From positions 62,001 to 126,000 of the forward strand of contig NZ_JJMW01000015.1 of NCBI RefSeq assembly GCF_000714435.1: 64,000 nt of DNA, in the 5' to 3' direction. Source of the DNA: Exiguobacterium alkaliphilum 12/1. GTDB lineage: Bacteria; Bacillota; Bacilli; Exiguobacteriales; Exiguobacteriaceae. Under the pieces are notes generated by a model. It saw only the letters and a list, made by a program, of their open reading frames with translations. It ran no database searches and had not been told where the DNA came from. Position 1 is the first letter of the stretch; each line of letters opens with the position of its first letter. Positions 27,191-34,651 of the stretch are shown here, in pieces. Position numbers and translations under genes: made by a program.

Positions 27191-27227
27191 AGGCCATCTT
27201 GTTCACATGGAACAAGATGGCCTTTTT
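27191..27227 (+). terminator. Terminator of ackA
   Basis: AGGCCATCTTGTT and AACAAGATGGCCT form a 13-bp stem, followed by T run. Confidence 0.94.
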
Positions 27228-27618
27228 TAGTGCTGTGGACCTAATTCGCGCAAATTCTCGATAGGAGAATGGTCAGCTTAGTGATCCTCGTTTGTAACAA
27301 TCAGGACGAAAAAACGAAACTTTGTAACGCTCACGTCATAATAAAGCCATTAAATGTAAATTAATATTACGAAAGTTCATTCCTCGATGTAATAACGTCA
27401 TCATTCTTTAAAAACAAGAACTTTTGTAACATAACCGTAACTTTCATGTCACTCAAATGAAGTTTAGTTGTAAACGCACATCGACTAGATTCGTCATATA
27501 GTTATCTGGACGAAACATACTCGTCTTGACTCATCGGATTACTGTACGCGTATCGAACACCTTAGAACATGACAACATGAACAACGACAAACAAACCGAC
27601 TAGGAAAGGACGAACCAC
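27228..27618 (+). other. Long AT-rich regulatory intergenic region
   Basis: 391 bases with no gene. It has several TGTAAC or TGTAAA hexamers (27293, 27323, 27355, 27425, 27469) and one WalR-type pair. A leader of at least 100 bases before the 3D-protein start seems likely: TATAGT at about 27495-27500 is a possible -10, but I see no clear -35. Confidence 0.5.
27425..27441 (+). promoter_or_regulatory. WalR (YycF)-type box
   Basis: TGTAAC, five bases, CGTAAC. The known WalR consensus is two TGTWAH hexamers in direct repeat separated by five bases; there is one mismatch (C for the first T of the second half). It lies upstream of a cell wall 3D-domain gene of a kind that WalR controls in B. subtilis (yocH). 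Confidence 0.55.
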
Positions 27619-28209
27619 ATGCTAAAAAAAATTGGAACGGTCTTATTACTGACGGTCATGACATTCGCCATGCTATTACCACAACAACAAGTCGAGGCAG
27701 CTTCTAAAACGTATGTCCAAAGCCAAGTGAACGGGTTGAACGTTCGGGCGGCGGCGCACGTGGAAGGGAAAGTACTCGGGAAGATCAATAAAGGGCACCA
27801 GTTGGAGCGCACCGGTTCGAAGGGCGCTTGGATTCGCGTCAACTATAAAGGGAAGACGGCCTGGATCGCCACGAAATACTTACGCACGGTCAAACCGGTC
27901 GCCAAGTCGAGCGTGAAAACGTATACGATGAACGCATCGGCCTACACGCCTTACTGCAAAGGCTGCTCGGGCAAGACGGCACTCGGCTGGAACGTTCGCA
28001 CGCAAAAACATAACGTCGTCGCGGTCGACCCGCGCGTCATCCCGCTCGGTTCGAAAGTACAAGTGTACGTCGGCGGGAAGTTGATGGGGACTTACACGGC
28101 GGCAGACACGGGTGGCGCGATTAAAGGGAACAAAATCGATATCTTGATGTACTCGCAAAGTGCAGCGCTCAAGTTTGGGCGCAAGACGGTCACCGTCAAA
28201 GTGTTATAA
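27619..28209 (+). CDS. Secreted SH3b plus 3D-domain cell wall protein
   Basis: A signal peptide (about 1-27, ending QQQVEA) is followed by an SH3b domain (about 32-90, VNGLNVRAAAHVEGKVLGKINKG) that binds cell wall, and a C-terminal 3D domain (about 100-196) with the three conserved Asp in AVDPRVIPLGS, AADTGGAIKGNKIDIL. The 3D fold is that of MltA-type lytic transglycosylases and of B. subtilis YocH, so it probably cleaves peptidoglycan strands outside the cell. Single gene with AAAGGAC before the ATG; a WalR-type box lies upstream. A Cys pair (YCKGCSGKTALG) near the fold start is typical. Confidence 0.9.
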   Translation: MLKKIGTVLLLTVMTFAMLLPQQQVEAASKTYVQSQVNGLNVRAAAHVEGKVLGKINKGHQLERTGSKGAWIRVNYKGKTAWIATKYLRTVKPVAKSSVKTYTMNASAYTPYCKGCSGKTALGWNVRTQKHNVVAVDPRVIPLGSKVQVYVGGKLMGTYTAADTGGAIKGNKIDILMYSQSAALKFGRKTVTVKVL

Positions 28210-28211
28210 AT

Positions 28212-28261
28212 AAAAAAGAGATCAGCGCCGGTGCGGTTCGCCGGCGCTGATCTCTTTTTTA
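28212..28261. terminator. Bidirectional terminator after the 3D-domain gene
   Basis: AAAAAAGAGATCAGCGCCGG and its complement with a short loop and T run; it also ends the converging stress protein gene. Confidence 0.94.
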
Positions 28262-28696
28262 TTGACGGACGATGAGGACGTCGCACTTGGCATAGCGGAC
28301 GATGCTCTCGGAGACGCTACCGATGAAGAAGCGCTCGACGGCGTTCAAACCAGTCGCGCCACAGATGATGAGGTCGATTTCATTGTTCGGTGCAATCTTC
28401 TTGGCGATCGTCACTTTCGGGGAGCCGTACTCGATGACGGTCTCGACTTCTTTGACGCCCCGCTCACGGGCACGGTTGACGTAGTCATCGAGCAACTCTT
28501 TCGCATACGTCTCGGCGCGCTCGGTGATTGTCCGGTCATACGCCTCGACCGTGGCGAACGTCCGCGTATCGATGACGTGACCGATATACAGCTTCCCATC
28601 GTTACGAAGCGCGACGTCGATAGCTGTTTCGAATGCACGTTCCGCCTCTTTCGAGCCGTCGACGGCAGAGAGGATATGTTTGTAGACAATTGCCAT
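28259..28696 (-). CDS. Universal stress protein (UspA family)
   Basis: Cytosolic UspA-fold protein, 145 residues. The ATP-binding motif G-2x-G-9x-G-S is present as GATGLNAVERFFIGSVSE, and the N-terminal ILSAVDGSKEAERA is typical. ATP-binding members act in stress survival and dormancy; the exact role is unknown. The longer reading frame starts before the AAAGGTTGGG ribosome binding site, so ATG 28696 is chosen. Single gene. Confidence 0.92.
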   Translation of the reverse strand: MAIVYKHILSAVDGSKEAERAFETAIDVALRNDGKLYIGHVIDTRTFATVEAYDRTITERAETYAKELLDDYVNRARERGVKEVETVIEYGSPKVTIAKKIAPNNEIDLIICGATGLNAVERFFIGSVSESIVRYAKCDVLIVRQ

Positions 28697-28879
28697 GTAA
28701 ATCCCAACCTTTCGCTTGAAATGTACGTGCGGCTTACATGTATAGTATACCACTTCTATAAAAATTCACGCCCGCTTCTGGCGAGATTGTGTGAAAATTT
28801 CACAACTTTCTTCGCGAGCAGGTTGAAGTTTGGAAATGGGGCGCGGGAACGGGTAAGATGTTACAGAGGAGGGATGACG

Positions 28880-29605
28880 ATGAAACACGTGGTCATCACG
28901 GCCGGGGCCAAAGGGATCGGCCGGGTTGTGACAGAACGGTTGTTAGAGGAAGGATGGCACGTCAGCGTGCTACAACGGAGTCCGATTGATTGGGCGCACG
29001 AACGGCTACATATGATTGAAGCGCCGCTCACGGACCGAGAAGCGGTGCTTGACGGTTTCGAGCAGGCGGTGGCGCGGTTCGGTGAGCCGGATGCGCTCAT
29101 CTTGAATGCAGGGCCCTACATCTTCGACCGCAAATGTCTCATCGACTTATCGGACGAAGAGTGGGACGAGGTCATCACTGGGAACTTGTCGGCCTCGTTT
29201 TGGCTCATGCGGCGGGCCATCCCCGCAATGCGCGCGAAACGGTTCGGGCGCATCATCACGTACGGCTTTCCGGAAAGCGCGACGGCCCCGGGCTGGCTGC
29301 ATCGCTCCGCCTTCGCCGCAGCGAAGACCGGTCTCGTCAGTTTGACGAAGTCGGTGGCGCTCGAAGAGGCGGCCCATGGAATCACGGCGAATATGATCAA
29401 CCCGGGGAACATCGTCGGGGCGCAAAAAGAAATGCGGATTGACGCAGCCGAGGCCGACGACCAGACACCGGTCGGTCGGCACGGGACAGGCGAGGACATC
29501 GCCCGGATGATCTTGTTCTTGCTCGCCGAAGAGTCGGACATGGTCACGGGAGCAGTCATCGATGTGACCGGGGGCGTGAACGTCGTCCATCAATACCGGA
29601 AGTGA
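28880..29605 (+). CDS. Short-chain dehydrogenase/reductase-like protein lacking the catalytic Tyr
   Basis: Rossmann-fold SDR of 241 residues. The NAD(P) motif TAGAKGIG (7-14) and LNAGPYIF (the NAG motif) are intact, and the C-terminus ends DVTGGVNVV as in FabG-like enzymes. The active site YxxxK reads F145-A-A-A-K149 (RSAFAAAK), so the proton-donating Tyr is Phe, and the upstream Ser region reads ITYGFPESATAP. A normal SDR redox reaction is doubtful; a binding or regulatory role, or an unusual mechanism, is inference. ATG 28880 lies six bases after AGAGGAGGG. It is 10 bases before the phosphoesterase gene, so they form an operon. Confidence 0.88.
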   Translation: MKHVVITAGAKGIGRVVTERLLEEGWHVSVLQRSPIDWAHERLHMIEAPLTDREAVLDGFEQAVARFGEPDALILNAGPYIFDRKCLIDLSDEEWDEVITGNLSASFWLMRRAIPAMRAKRFGRIITYGFPESATAPGWLHRSAFAAAKTGLVSLTKSVALEEAAHGITANMINPGNIVGAQKEMRIDAAEADDQTPVGRHGTGEDIARMILFLLAEESDMVTGAVIDVTGGVNVVHQYRK

Positions 29606-29615
29606 GGGGATTCAG

Positions 29616-30338
29616 ATGAAATTGGCCATCTTGACGGATATCCATGGGAACGTCCAGGCGCTCGATGCCGTCTTCAACCAGTTGGACGCGGCAGGCGTCA
29701 CGGACGTGTGGAGTCTCGGGGATATGATTGCGATGGGGCCGGACTCGAACGAGGTCATGGCCCGTCTGCTCGACCGCGGCGTCCAGATGATCACGGGGAA
29801 TCACGATGAGGCCGTGCTGTCGCTCCTTGAAGGGAAAGGCCATCCTGCGAGCTATGCGCATACGCGCCCGCACCACGAGTGGGTCGCCCGGACGTTGCTT
29901 CCGGAGTACGCCGATGTTTTATTTCAGTTACCGCGAACGATAGACCGAGTCGTAGGCAACGAGCGGGTTTATGGTATCCATTATCATATTCCTTTGGCGA
30001 AGCGAGCGGCGCCGATTGTCGAGGACCCGTTCCATGAGATTCTCGAGGCGACGCTTCCGAACATGCAACAACTGTTCGGCGACTATGAGGCGGACATCAT
30101 CTGCTTCGGACATCATCACCCGATCCATTCGTTCGAGGACGAGTCGAAGCGCTACCTCAACCCAGGTGCGCTCGGCGTCGCGCGGGACGACTTGGCTCGA
30201 TACGGCATCCTCTCACTCGATGAGTCCGGGGTCTCGATCGCGCTACAGGCCGTACCGTATGATAAGCGTGCGTTTCTCGAACGGATGGAACGGTTTGATG
30301 TGCCACAACGGGACGTCATGTATCGTTTGTTTTATTAA
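29616..30338 (+). CDS. Calcineurin-like metallophosphoesterase (YfcE/MJ0936 type)
   Basis: Two-metal phosphoesterase, 240 residues, with the five motifs of the superfamily: LTDIHGN, SLGDMIAMGPDS, ITGNHDE, GIHYHIP and CFGHHHPIH, followed by LNPGALG. These enzymes act on small phosphodiesters or nucleotides; some remove phosphate from phosphoproteins. The substrate is not known. It is the second gene of a pair with the SDR-like gene, and a terminator follows. Confidence 0.92.
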   Translation: MKLAILTDIHGNVQALDAVFNQLDAAGVTDVWSLGDMIAMGPDSNEVMARLLDRGVQMITGNHDEAVLSLLEGKGHPASYAHTRPHHEWVARTLLPEYADVLFQLPRTIDRVVGNERVYGIHYHIPLAKRAAPIVEDPFHEILEATLPNMQQLFGDYEADIICFGHHHPIHSFEDESKRYLNPGALGVARDDLARYGILSLDESGVSIALQAVPYDKRAFLERMERFDVPQRDVMYRLFY

Positions 30339-30347
30339 GTCCATAAG

Positions 30348-30377
30348 AAAAACCAGCCGCGCGGGCTGGTTTTTTTA
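30348..30377. terminator. Bidirectional terminator of the phosphoesterase gene and the peptidase gene
   Basis: AAAAACCAGCC, loop GCGC, GGGCTGGTTTTT, between converging genes. Confidence 0.92.
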
Positions 30378-31472
30378 TTTGATCTCTTGAAGTGCTTTCG
30401 GATAACTCGTCAACAAGATCGGGCCGCTCTCGGTCATGACGACGTCGTCCTCGATACGGACACCGCCGACGCCTGGAAGGTAGATGCCAGGTTCGACTGT
30501 GAACGTCATCCCGGCTTGGGCGGTCATGTCGTTGTTGGCTGCCATCGATGGGAACTCGTGGACTTCGATGCCAATCCCATGGCCCACGCGGTGCGTGAAG
30601 TATTCACCGTATCCGGCCGTCGTGATCACTTGACGGGCTGCGATGTCAATCGAGCCGAGCGTCGCGCCGAGGTTCGCCGCGTCGATTGCGGCGAGCTCTG
30701 CTTGGAGGACCGTCTCGTATATCTCGCGCTGTTTCGTGCTGGCCTCGCCATATACGACGGTCCGCGTAATGTCGGAGCAGTACCCTTGCCAGACGACACC
30801 GAGGTCGAACAAGGCGAAGTCACCTTGCTTCAACCGGTTGTTTCCCGGTACACCGTGCGGGTCGGCGCTGTTCTCGCCGAAGAGGACGAGCGTGTCGAAG
30901 GACATCTCACGGACGCCTTGTCTCTTCATCGCATACTCGATTTCGGCAATGACCTCGAGCTCGGTCACGCCTTCAAGGAGGGCGCGAATCCCCGCCTCGA
31001 TGGCCATGTCGGCGAGTTCGGCGGCGCGCTTCATGACACGGACCTCGTCTTGCGACTTGATCATGCGGAGCGCTTGCAACTCCTCGGTCAAATCGATGAT
31101 TGAAAGTCCGGCGAAACCGGCCCGGAGTTGTTCGACCCGGTTATATGTCAAATGCTCGCCTTCGATGCCGATGCGCTCTGGGACGATTTGTTGGTCGAGG
31201 AACAGTTTGACGACTTTGTCCCACGGGTTCTCATGGTCCATATAGGTGACGATGTCGCCCGTCCAGTCGCTCGCCTCGACAATCCCTTTCTCAAGGGCGG
31301 GGCAGACGATGGCCGTCGTCCCGTTCTTCAAGACGAGGATGGCAATGAGCCGTTCGTGGGCCTCGGCGTAGACGCCTGAGAAATAAAAGACGGACGCTTT
31401 CGAGGTGATGAACGCGGCGTCCAACCCTTTCGTCGCCAAAGATTGTGCGATTTGGTTCGTTCGTTGGTTCAA
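30375..31472 (-). CDS. Xaa-Pro aminopeptidase/dipeptidase (M24B family)
   Basis: Two-metal peptidase that cleaves X-Pro bonds. An N-terminal creatinase-like domain (about 1-130) is followed by the pita-bread catalytic domain with metal ligands visible in FALFDLG, CSDITRT, VGHGIGIEVHE, TVEPGIY and VRIEDDV. It is 365 residues from a TTG start at 31472, six bases after GGAAGGG; the longer frame would put the ribosome binding site inside the gene. Similar to Bacillus YqhT/YkvY/PepQ; which one cannot be said. Converges on the phosphoesterase gene. Confidence 0.92.
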   Translation of the reverse strand: MNQRTNQIAQSLATKGLDAAFITSKASVFYFSGVYAEAHERLIAILVLKNGTTAIVCPALEKGIVEASDWTGDIVTYMDHENPWDKVVKLFLDQQIVPERIGIEGEHLTYNRVEQLRAGFAGLSIIDLTEELQALRMIKSQDEVRVMKRAAELADMAIEAGIRALLEGVTELEVIAEIEYAMKRQGVREMSFDTLVLFGENSADPHGVPGNNRLKQGDFALFDLGVVWQGYCSDITRTVVYGEASTKQREIYETVLQAELAAIDAANLGATLGSIDIAARQVITTAGYGEYFTHRVGHGIGIEVHEFPSMAANNDMTAQAGMTFTVEPGIYLPGVGGVRIEDDVVMTESGPILLTSYPKALQEIK

Positions 31473-31564
31473 GTCGATCCCTTCCTTCTCGTTCAATGAT
31501 GTTCGAACTCATTATATCGTTTTCAAAATCAGAAAGGAAATGTAACCATTTCATTAGTACAGTT

Positions 31565-31593
31565 TGAACAAGTTGGACTGATACAGTATACTA
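31565..31593 (+). promoter_or_regulatory. Vegetative promoter of ytoI
   Basis: TTGAAC, 17 bases, TATACT, 40 bases before the ytoI start. Confidence 0.68.
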
Positions 31594-31632
31594 AAAGTGA
31601 CAGAAAATGTATTAAGGGAAGGGACTCGTGAC

Positions 31633-32943
31633 ATGACAACAAAACATGAACAGATCATTGCACATATCGAGTCGCTCGATGTGGGAGCCAAGATTTCTGT
31701 TCGCCAAATCGCAAAAGAGTTGGCGGTCTCAGAAGGAACGGCTTACCGGGCCATCAAAGAAGCCGAGAACTTGGGATTCGTCTCGACAATCGAACGGGTC
31801 GGCACGATTCGCATCAAGCGGAAGCATAAAGAGAACATTGAAAAGCTGACGTTCGCCGAAGTCGTCAACATCGTCGACGGGCAAGTGCTCGGCGGTCGCG
31901 ACGGTCTTCATAAGACACTCTCGAAATTCGTCATCGGTGCGATGAAGCTCGAGGCGATGATGCGTTATATCGACGTCGATTCGCTCGTCATCATCGGGAA
32001 CCGGGAGAAAGCACACGAGCTCGTCTTGCAGTCTGGCGGAGCCGTCCTCATCACCGGGGGCTTCGATACGACGGACGAAGTGAAGCGAATGGCCGATAAA
32101 TACAGCATGCCGGTCATCTCGACGTCGTATGACAGCTTTACGGTGGCGACGATGATCAACCGGGCCATCTACGACCGTTTGATTAAAAAGGAGATTTTAC
32201 TCGTATCCGATATCGTCATCCCGCTGCACGACACGTTCTACTTGAAGGCGGACGATACGGTGAAGCGTTGGCACGAATTGAACGAGCGGACGAAACATAA
32301 CCGCTATCCCGTCATCGATGACCAAATGAAAGTCGTCGGGGTCATCACGGCGAAGGACATCATCGATCGGTCTCATGACACGGAGATTGAGAAAGTGATG
32401 ACGAGAAGCCCGATCACCGTCGGCGTCCAGACGAGCGTGACAAACGCCGCCCATCAGATGGTATGGGAAGGCATCGAGATGTTGCCGGTCGTCGACAACT
32501 ATGGCCGTCTACTCGGCATCATCAGTCGACAGGATGTGTTAAAAGCGCTCCAGCTCGCCAACCGGCAGCCACAAGTCGGCGAGACGTTCGACAACATGAT
32601 CACGAACCAGTTGAAAGAAGACCCGACCTCGAACGGGACGGCGTTCACCGTCGAAGTGGCACCGCAGATGACGAGCCATATGGGGACGGCATCGTCAGGC
32701 GTGTTGACGACGCTCCTCGTCGAGGGGGCGACGCGAAGCTTGCGTCACATGAAAAAAGGGGATCTCGTCGTCGAGAACATCACCGTCTATTTCATGAAGC
32801 CGATTCAAATCGAGAGTCAAATCCGCGTCTCGGCCAACGTGTTCGATCTCGGACGGAAGTTCGGGAAAGTTGACGTCGAGATGACGCAAGGGACGCAACT
32901 CGTCGCCAAGGCGCTCGTGACGGCACAATTGATTGACCGCTAA
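31633..32943 (+). CDS. ytoI: YtoI-like regulator: HTH, DRTGG, CBS pair, hotdog
   Basis: Four modules in one cytosolic protein of 436 residues: winged or DeoR-like helix-turn-helix (about 1-65, SVRQIAKELAVSEGTAYRAI), DRTGG domain (about 75-180), CBS pair (about 195-305, PVIDDQMKVVGVITAKDII and MLPVVDNYGRLLGIISRQDVL) and a C-terminal hotdog/thioesterase-like domain (about 330-436). A ligand such as an adenine nucleotide or acyl-CoA controlling DNA binding is a reasonable guess. ATG 31633 is chosen because AAGGGAAGGG precedes it; the longer frame from 31597 runs through that site. Neighbours ytpI and nrnA are as in Bacillus. Confidence 0.9.
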   Translation: MTTKHEQIIAHIESLDVGAKISVRQIAKELAVSEGTAYRAIKEAENLGFVSTIERVGTIRIKRKHKENIEKLTFAEVVNIVDGQVLGGRDGLHKTLSKFVIGAMKLEAMMRYIDVDSLVIIGNREKAHELVLQSGGAVLITGGFDTTDEVKRMADKYSMPVISTSYDSFTVATMINRAIYDRLIKKEILLVSDIVIPLHDTFYLKADDTVKRWHELNERTKHNRYPVIDDQMKVVGVITAKDIIDRSHDTEIEKVMTRSPITVGVQTSVTNAAHQMVWEGIEMLPVVDNYGRLLGIISRQDVLKALQLANRQPQVGETFDNMITNQLKEDPTSNGTAFTVEVAPQMTSHMGTASSGVLTTLLVEGATRSLRHMKKGDLVVENITVYFMKPIQIESQIRVSANVFDLGRKFGKVDVEMTQGTQLVAKALVTAQLIDR

Positions 32944-32980
32944 TAAAAATGAGCTGATGGATTCATCAGCTCATTTTTAT
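32943..32980. terminator. Bidirectional terminator of ytoI and ytpI
   Basis: ATAAAAATGAGCTGATG and CATCAGCTCATTTTTAT around a short loop. Confidence 0.93.
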
Positions 32981-32984
32981 ATCA

Positions 32985-33299
32985 TCACGATTGGTGAATC
33001 GGTTCATCGGCAGCGAGCGGATAGAGTTTCCGGTAGCGGATGAACCCGACGATGGCATTGCCGACACCGAGAACGAGCATGACGATGCTGACAATCCAGC
33101 CGACGGTCGAGTCGAGAATGAACCCGCCAATCATTTGGTTGATCGCGAACAAGGCGAGGAACATGCTGAGCCAAATGAGGGCCTGCGTGTTGAACAATGC
33201 TTTTCGATACGGCGTTTTCGTAAGATAGGCACGTCGTTTATAGACGAAGTAAGCGCCGAGGGCAAACAGGATGAGCCCGATCAGAACAAGTTGAGCCAA
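32985..33299 (-). CDS. ytpI: YtpI-like small membrane protein
   Basis: 104 residues with three membrane helices (about 2-20, 37-58, 66-88) separated by a short basic loop (YKRRAYLTKTPYRKALF). It fits the YtpI family by length, order of segments and place between ytoI and nrnA. Function is unknown. The ATG overlaps no other gene; a GGGGTTTC-side upstream AAGGGG gives a ribosome binding site on the minus strand. Divergent from nrnA. Confidence 0.8.
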   Translation of the reverse strand: MAQLVLIGLILFALGAYFVYKRRAYLTKTPYRKALFNTQALIWLSMFLALFAINQMIGGFILDSTVGWIVSIVMLVLGVGNAIVGFIRYRKLYPLAADEPIHQS

Positions 33300-33376
33300 G
33301 TGAAGAAACCCCTTTCAGACAAGTAATCTGTTATCATCATACCATAGAATAACGTTCAAGAAAGCGAGGAATGGCT

Positions 33377-34342
33377 ATGGCACATTGGCCAGAAGCAGCA
33401 AGCATCAAACAAGCAATCGAAGAGGCGAAGACGATTTTGATTCACCGCCACGTCCGTCCGGACCCGGATGCCCTTGGCAGTCAGTTGGGGCTAAAACGCA
33501 TCATCGAACGCGCGTATCCAGAGAAGGACGTGTATGTCGTCGGTGGAATCGTGCGCGATTTAGAGTTTTTAGGGAAGATGGAACACGTCGAACCGGAGAT
33601 GTACGACGAAGCGCTCGTCCTCGTCCTCGATACGGCCAACCACGAGCGAATTGACGGGCCACATGCGCTCAAAGGGAAGAGGGTCGTCAAAATCGACCAT
33701 CACCCGGATGAAGATCCGTACGCGACACAACAGATCGTCGACACGTCGGTCAGTTCGACGTCTGAGATGATTGCTGAGCTCGCAGAGGCGTGGGGGCTCG
33801 CGCTCGACGAAGAATCAGCCTTCCTCTTGTTTGCCGGCATCGTCGGGGACACGGGGCGTTTCCAGTTCCGTAACGCGACGCCACGGACGTTCGAAGTGGC
33901 GGCGAAGCTGTTATCGTTCGGCATTGACACGGGCCGGCTATATCGTCAAATGTATAAGACCGATTTGGCGACGTTGCAACTTCAAGGTTATGTCTTACAA
34001 AACGTCCACGTGACGGACGCGGGGGTCGGCTATGTGAAAATCGATGCGGATGTGCTCCGGACGTTTCATGCGACGCCCGAGGCGGCGTCACAACTCGTCA
34101 ACAGCTTCTCGGGGCTCGAAGGCTTAAAGTGTTGGGTCATGTTCGTCGAGAACAAGGATGAGATTCGCGTCCGCATCCGTTCGAAAGGCCCGGTCATCAA
34201 CGAGGTGGCGAAGCGGTATCGTGGCGGCGGGCATCAAATGGCCGCCGGAGCGACGATTGACAAGTGGGAAGAGATGGAGGACGTCATTGCGGCGCTTGAC
34301 GAGGTGGCGCATCCGTATACGTTCGAAAATGAAGAGAGCTGA
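33377..34342 (+). CDS. nrnA: Bifunctional oligoribonuclease / pAp phosphatase NrnA
   Basis: DHH-DHHA1 phosphoesterase that degrades 2-5 nt RNA fragments and hydrolyses pAp from sulfate assimilation and CoA metabolism. Motifs: HRHVRPDPDALGSQLGL (motif I), LVLDTANHERI (II), KIDHHPD (DHH), GIVGDTGRFQF (IV), and the C-terminal substrate loop RGGGHQMAAG. 321 residues. The second ATG (33377) is used because the GAGGA site touches the first ATG at 33371. Known as ytqI in B. subtilis. Confidence 0.95.
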   Translation: MAHWPEAASIKQAIEEAKTILIHRHVRPDPDALGSQLGLKRIIERAYPEKDVYVVGGIVRDLEFLGKMEHVEPEMYDEALVLVLDTANHERIDGPHALKGKRVVKIDHHPDEDPYATQQIVDTSVSSTSEMIAELAEAWGLALDEESAFLLFAGIVGDTGRFQFRNATPRTFEVAAKLLSFGIDTGRLYRQMYKTDLATLQLQGYVLQNVHVTDAGVGYVKIDADVLRTFHATPEAASQLVNSFSGLEGLKCWVMFVENKDEIRVRIRSKGPVINEVAKRYRGGGHQMAAGATIDKWEEMEDVIAALDEVAHPYTFENEES

Positions 34343-34366
34343 CCGCGGTCAGCTCTCTTCATTTTG
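34326..34366. terminator. Bidirectional terminator after nrnA
   Basis: GAAGAGAGCTGACC, GC, GGTCAGCTCTCTTC with AAAAT before and ATTTTG after; its left part overlaps the 3' end of nrnA. Confidence 0.88.
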
Positions 34367-34550
34367 TCTCGTCTGCTTTTGGGATGAACCACGTGCCGCG
34401 ATCGGTCACGTCCTCGACGACATCGAGTTGATATTCGATGATGTACTTGCGGAGCCGTTCGATGATCTCCGGGCTGTCGGCGAACACGGTCTGTCCATTT
34501 TGCAAATCTGCCAGTTTATCGCGCGCGATTTGTCCCCGATTAATAATCAT
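34359..34550 (-). CDS. Small conserved-type hypothetical protein (63 aa)
   Basis: Charged, soluble 63-residue product with no membrane segment (MIINRGQIARDKLADLQNG ... DRGTWFIPKADETK). The AAAAGGGGG ribosome binding site, ATG start, a terminator matched on its own strand, and placement between two converging/diverging real genes support it as a true gene. Family not recognised; in Bacillus the sporulation genes ytrH and ytrI lie near here, but this protein does not resemble membrane proteins of that kind. Confidence 0.68.
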   Translation of the reverse strand: MIINRGQIARDKLADLQNGQTVFADSPEIIERLRKYIIEYQLDVVEDVTDRGTWFIPKADETK

Positions 34551-34651
34551 ACGCTTTTACCCCCTTTTACGATGACTTTTGTCTATAATTATTGTATCAG
34601 AGAAGTGGTGATAGGAGTTTGACAATAATCAAAAAAGAGAGGAGGGGTCAG

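Noticed and set aside
28262-28879. Long N-terminal extension of the SDR reading frame
   Set aside because: Antisense to the universal stress protein gene; AGAGGAGGG directly before ATG 28880 shows the real start.
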